In this document: positions 62,433 through 64,000 of the stretch, piece by piece
How the letters are laid out: the number at the start of each line of letters is the position of its first letter
Position numbering within the stretch: the first letter of the stretch is position 1
Assembly: GCA_002104945.1 (NCBI GenBank)
Contig: MCFH01000060.1
Coordinates: forward strand, 248,001 to 312,000
Reading direction: 5' to 3'
DNA from: Piromyces finnis
Taxonomy: Eukaryota; Neocallimastigomycota; Neocallimastigomycetes; Neocallimastigales; Neocallimastigaceae
DNA length: 64,000 nt
Made by a program: the position numbers and the translations under genes
Notes under the pieces: generated by a model
Databases searched by the model: none
Seen by the model: the letters and a program-made list of their open reading frames with translations, nothing else
Told to the model about the DNA's origin: nothing

Positions 62433-64000
62433 CTAATGTGAATTATTAAAGTTTTTAATTAGTTCATCGCAGTTTAAATTACTTTCAGGTTCCCAAGATG
62501 CTTCTGAAAGCGGATAACCTTTCCATTTTATTAGATATTGAATCTTCCCATAATGCTTTCTTTTATCAAGTATTTCTTCTACTTCGTATTCTTCTTCTTC
62601 ATTTACTATTATAGGTGGAGGTGGATCTTTGATTCTTCCAAAACTATCTTCATAATACGGTTCTAGGTTTGAAACATGAACAATTGGGTAAATCTTCAGC
62701 GATTTTGGTAATTCTAATTTATAAGTGAGATTAGAGATTTTACTAATTATCCTAAACGGGCCAAGTTTCCTAGGATTAAATTTTTTATTTCCTTTATGAA
62801 TTATCAAGGAGCTATCCAACCATACTTTGTCACCAGTCTTGAATGTCGGAGGTTCTTGTCTATACTTGTCGGCATATTTCTTTTGAACTTGGATGGCCTT
62901 CTTTAAGTTTTCTTTTAGTTTCTCCATTAGGTCTTCAAAGTCTCTTGTAAACTCTTCAGCTCTTGGAACATTCGTTTGGTCAGGAATTACCGGAGAGTAT
63001 TTTGGGTGATAACCATAATTTAGGAAGAATGGTGAGAATTTTGTTGAGTCTTGAACAGCATTATTGTAACTGAATTCTGCCAATGGAAGAAAGTTGATCC
63101 AGTTTGTTCCTTTATAATTAGAAAAGCATCTTAAATATTGTTCAACAACGGAGTTTACCCTCTCCGTTTGGCCATTGGATTGATGATGATATGGTGAAGA
63201 ATATTTAACATTGACGTCCAAAGATTGACAAATAGATTTCCAAAATTTCGAAGTGAATTGCGCGCCTCTATCGGAAATAATTTCAGAGGGGAGACCGTGA
63301 ATTTTGAAAATATAATTCAAAAAAGCAAAAGCAGTATCAGAAGCAGAAGGAATACCTTTAAAGGGAATGAGGTGGCACATTTTAGTAAGGCGGTCAACTA
63401 CAACAAGAATAGTGTTAAATCCATCCGAAGGAGGGAGGTCAGTAATGAAATCCATAGAAATAGAAGCCCAAGGATGGTCACTAATCTCAAGGGGTTGAAG
63501 TAAACCATATGGTTTATGACGAGAAGGCTTGGAGCGGCAACAAATCTCGCAAGATCGGATATAATTCTTAACATCAATAGAAATGGATGGCCACCAAAAG
63601 TCACGAGAGATCAAAGAAATAGTTTTGCGGATACCAAAATGACCGGCAGAGGGGGAATCATGACAGAGTTTCAAAACGGAGGGACGGCATTTTAAAGGGA
63701 CATAGATTCTACTATCAAAAAGAAGAAAACTATTACTAAGGGAGAATTTATTACTTTGTGGATGTGGAGCTGGGAGATTCTTATTTTCAAGAAAATTGCA
63801 AATGTCAATGTAAAAAGAGTCGTTCACATATTCAGATAATATTTCATCATTAAGAGAAGAAATGGAACAAATCAAAGCGCAGAAATTCTCAGGGCGTAAA
63901 ACCGAAAAAGGAGCATCAGAAGGAAGAGAGGAATCCATATAATCAGGTCTTCGTGAAAGCGCATCAGGTTTACCATTAGATGAACCAGAGCGGTAGAGAA
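62433..64000 (-). CDS. pol: chromoviral Ty3/gypsy Pol, integrase and chromodomain (5' part beyond the window)
   Basis: The frame is open from the right edge: RSGSSNGKPDALSRRPDY (end of RNase H/connection), then an integrase with HHCC finger (CHDSPSAGHFGIRKT..CEICCRSKPSRH), DDE core ISMDFITDLPPSDGF, ISDRGAQFTSKFW, YHHQSNGQTERVN, and a canonical chromodomain (EYEVEEILDKRKHYGK, IQYLIKWKGYPLSEASWEPE). An internal Met at 63938 is not the real start. It is a different lineage from the neighbouring element: the integrase and chromodomain are much closer to the standard chromovirus sequence. It has a higher G+C content and a less Asn-rich protein. About 520 residues are visible. Confidence 0.95.
   Translation of the reverse strand, partial: LYRSGSSNGKPDALSRRPDYMDSSLPSDAPFSVLRPENFCALICSISSLNDEILSEYVNDSFYIDICNFLENKNLPAPHPQSNKFSLSNSFLLFDSRIYVPLKCRPSVLKLCHDSPSAGHFGIRKTISLISRDFWWPSISIDVKNYIRSCEICCRSKPSRHKPYGLLQPLEISDHPWASISMDFITDLPPSDGFNTILVVVDRLTKMCHLIPFKGIPSASDTAFAFLNYIFKIHGLPSEIISDRGAQFTSKFWKSICQSLDVNVKYSSPYHHQSNGQTERVNSVVEQYLRCFSNYKGTNWINFLPLAEFSYNNAVQDSTKFSPFFLNYGYHPKYSPVIPDQTNVPRAEEFTRDFEDLMEKLKENLKKAIQVQKKYADKYRQEPPTFKTGDKVWLDSSLIIHKGNKKFNPRKLGPFRIISKISNLTYKLELPKSLKIYPIVHVSNLEPYYEDSFGRIKDPPPPIIVNEEEEYEVEEILDKRKHYGKIQYLIKWKGYPLSEASWEPESNLNCDELIKNFNNSH

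Overview
The window is nuclear DNA of a very AT-rich eukaryote, most likely an anaerobic gut fungus (Neocallimastigomycota) or a close relative. The signs are long A/T homopolymers and ATT/AAT microsatellites, short AT-rich GT..AG introns, Asn-rich proteins, a secreted protein with five hevein-type chitin-binding modules, a fungal Ran1/Ksp1-type kinase, chromoviral Ty3/gypsy elements and many decayed gene copies. The taxonomic call is inference; that this is a fungus-like eukaryote is well supported.

Layout, left to right. 0-8 kb: a broken PI-PLC gene, a divergent Hsp70 with a long tail, and two tandem Gly/Pro/Tyr-rich paralogues. 8-15.6 kb: gene-poor DNA with microsatellites and a minisatellite. 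15.7-18.7 kb: a 1000-residue Ser/Thr kinase. 19-20.3 kb: a decayed LINE 3' fragment lying inside a relic of the RanBP1 gene. 21 kb: a secreted Cys-rich, probably GPI-anchored protein. 22-23 kb: an ankyrin-repeat pseudogene. 23.7-31.3 kb: a 27-exon PDS5 cohesin-regulator gene, which I spliced by hand to an in-frame 1294-residue protein. 32.5-33.6 kb: the intact three-exon RanBP1/Yrb1 gene. 37-39 kb: a three-exon chitin-binding metallophosphoesterase.

39.9-56.2 kb is a dynamic accessory region. It holds three copies (A-, B+, C-) of an unrecognised four-exon gene on about 2.5 kb repeat arms. A and B form a giant inverted repeat around a spacer that carries tRNA-Ser(GCT) and a Gag fragment. The tRNA block is duplicated beside copy C. 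Only copy B looks intact. Between B and C, at 50145-50753, lies an array of six hairpin units whose outer, middle and inner stems change sequence with compensating changes around a nearly invariant internal loop. I do not recognise this as any known RNA family, and it is the best candidate for something undescribed. A second copy of the LINE fragment follows it.

57.4-64 kb: two Ty3/gypsy chromoviral elements in the same orientation, one with gag and an open pol ORF and one running off the right edge.

Housekeeping functions present are chromosome cohesion (PDS5), Ran GTPase transport (RanBP1), chaperoning (Hsp70) and signalling (kinase). The rest is mobile or duplicating DNA. Exon coordinates were read by eye from splice motifs and phase, and no database search was possible.
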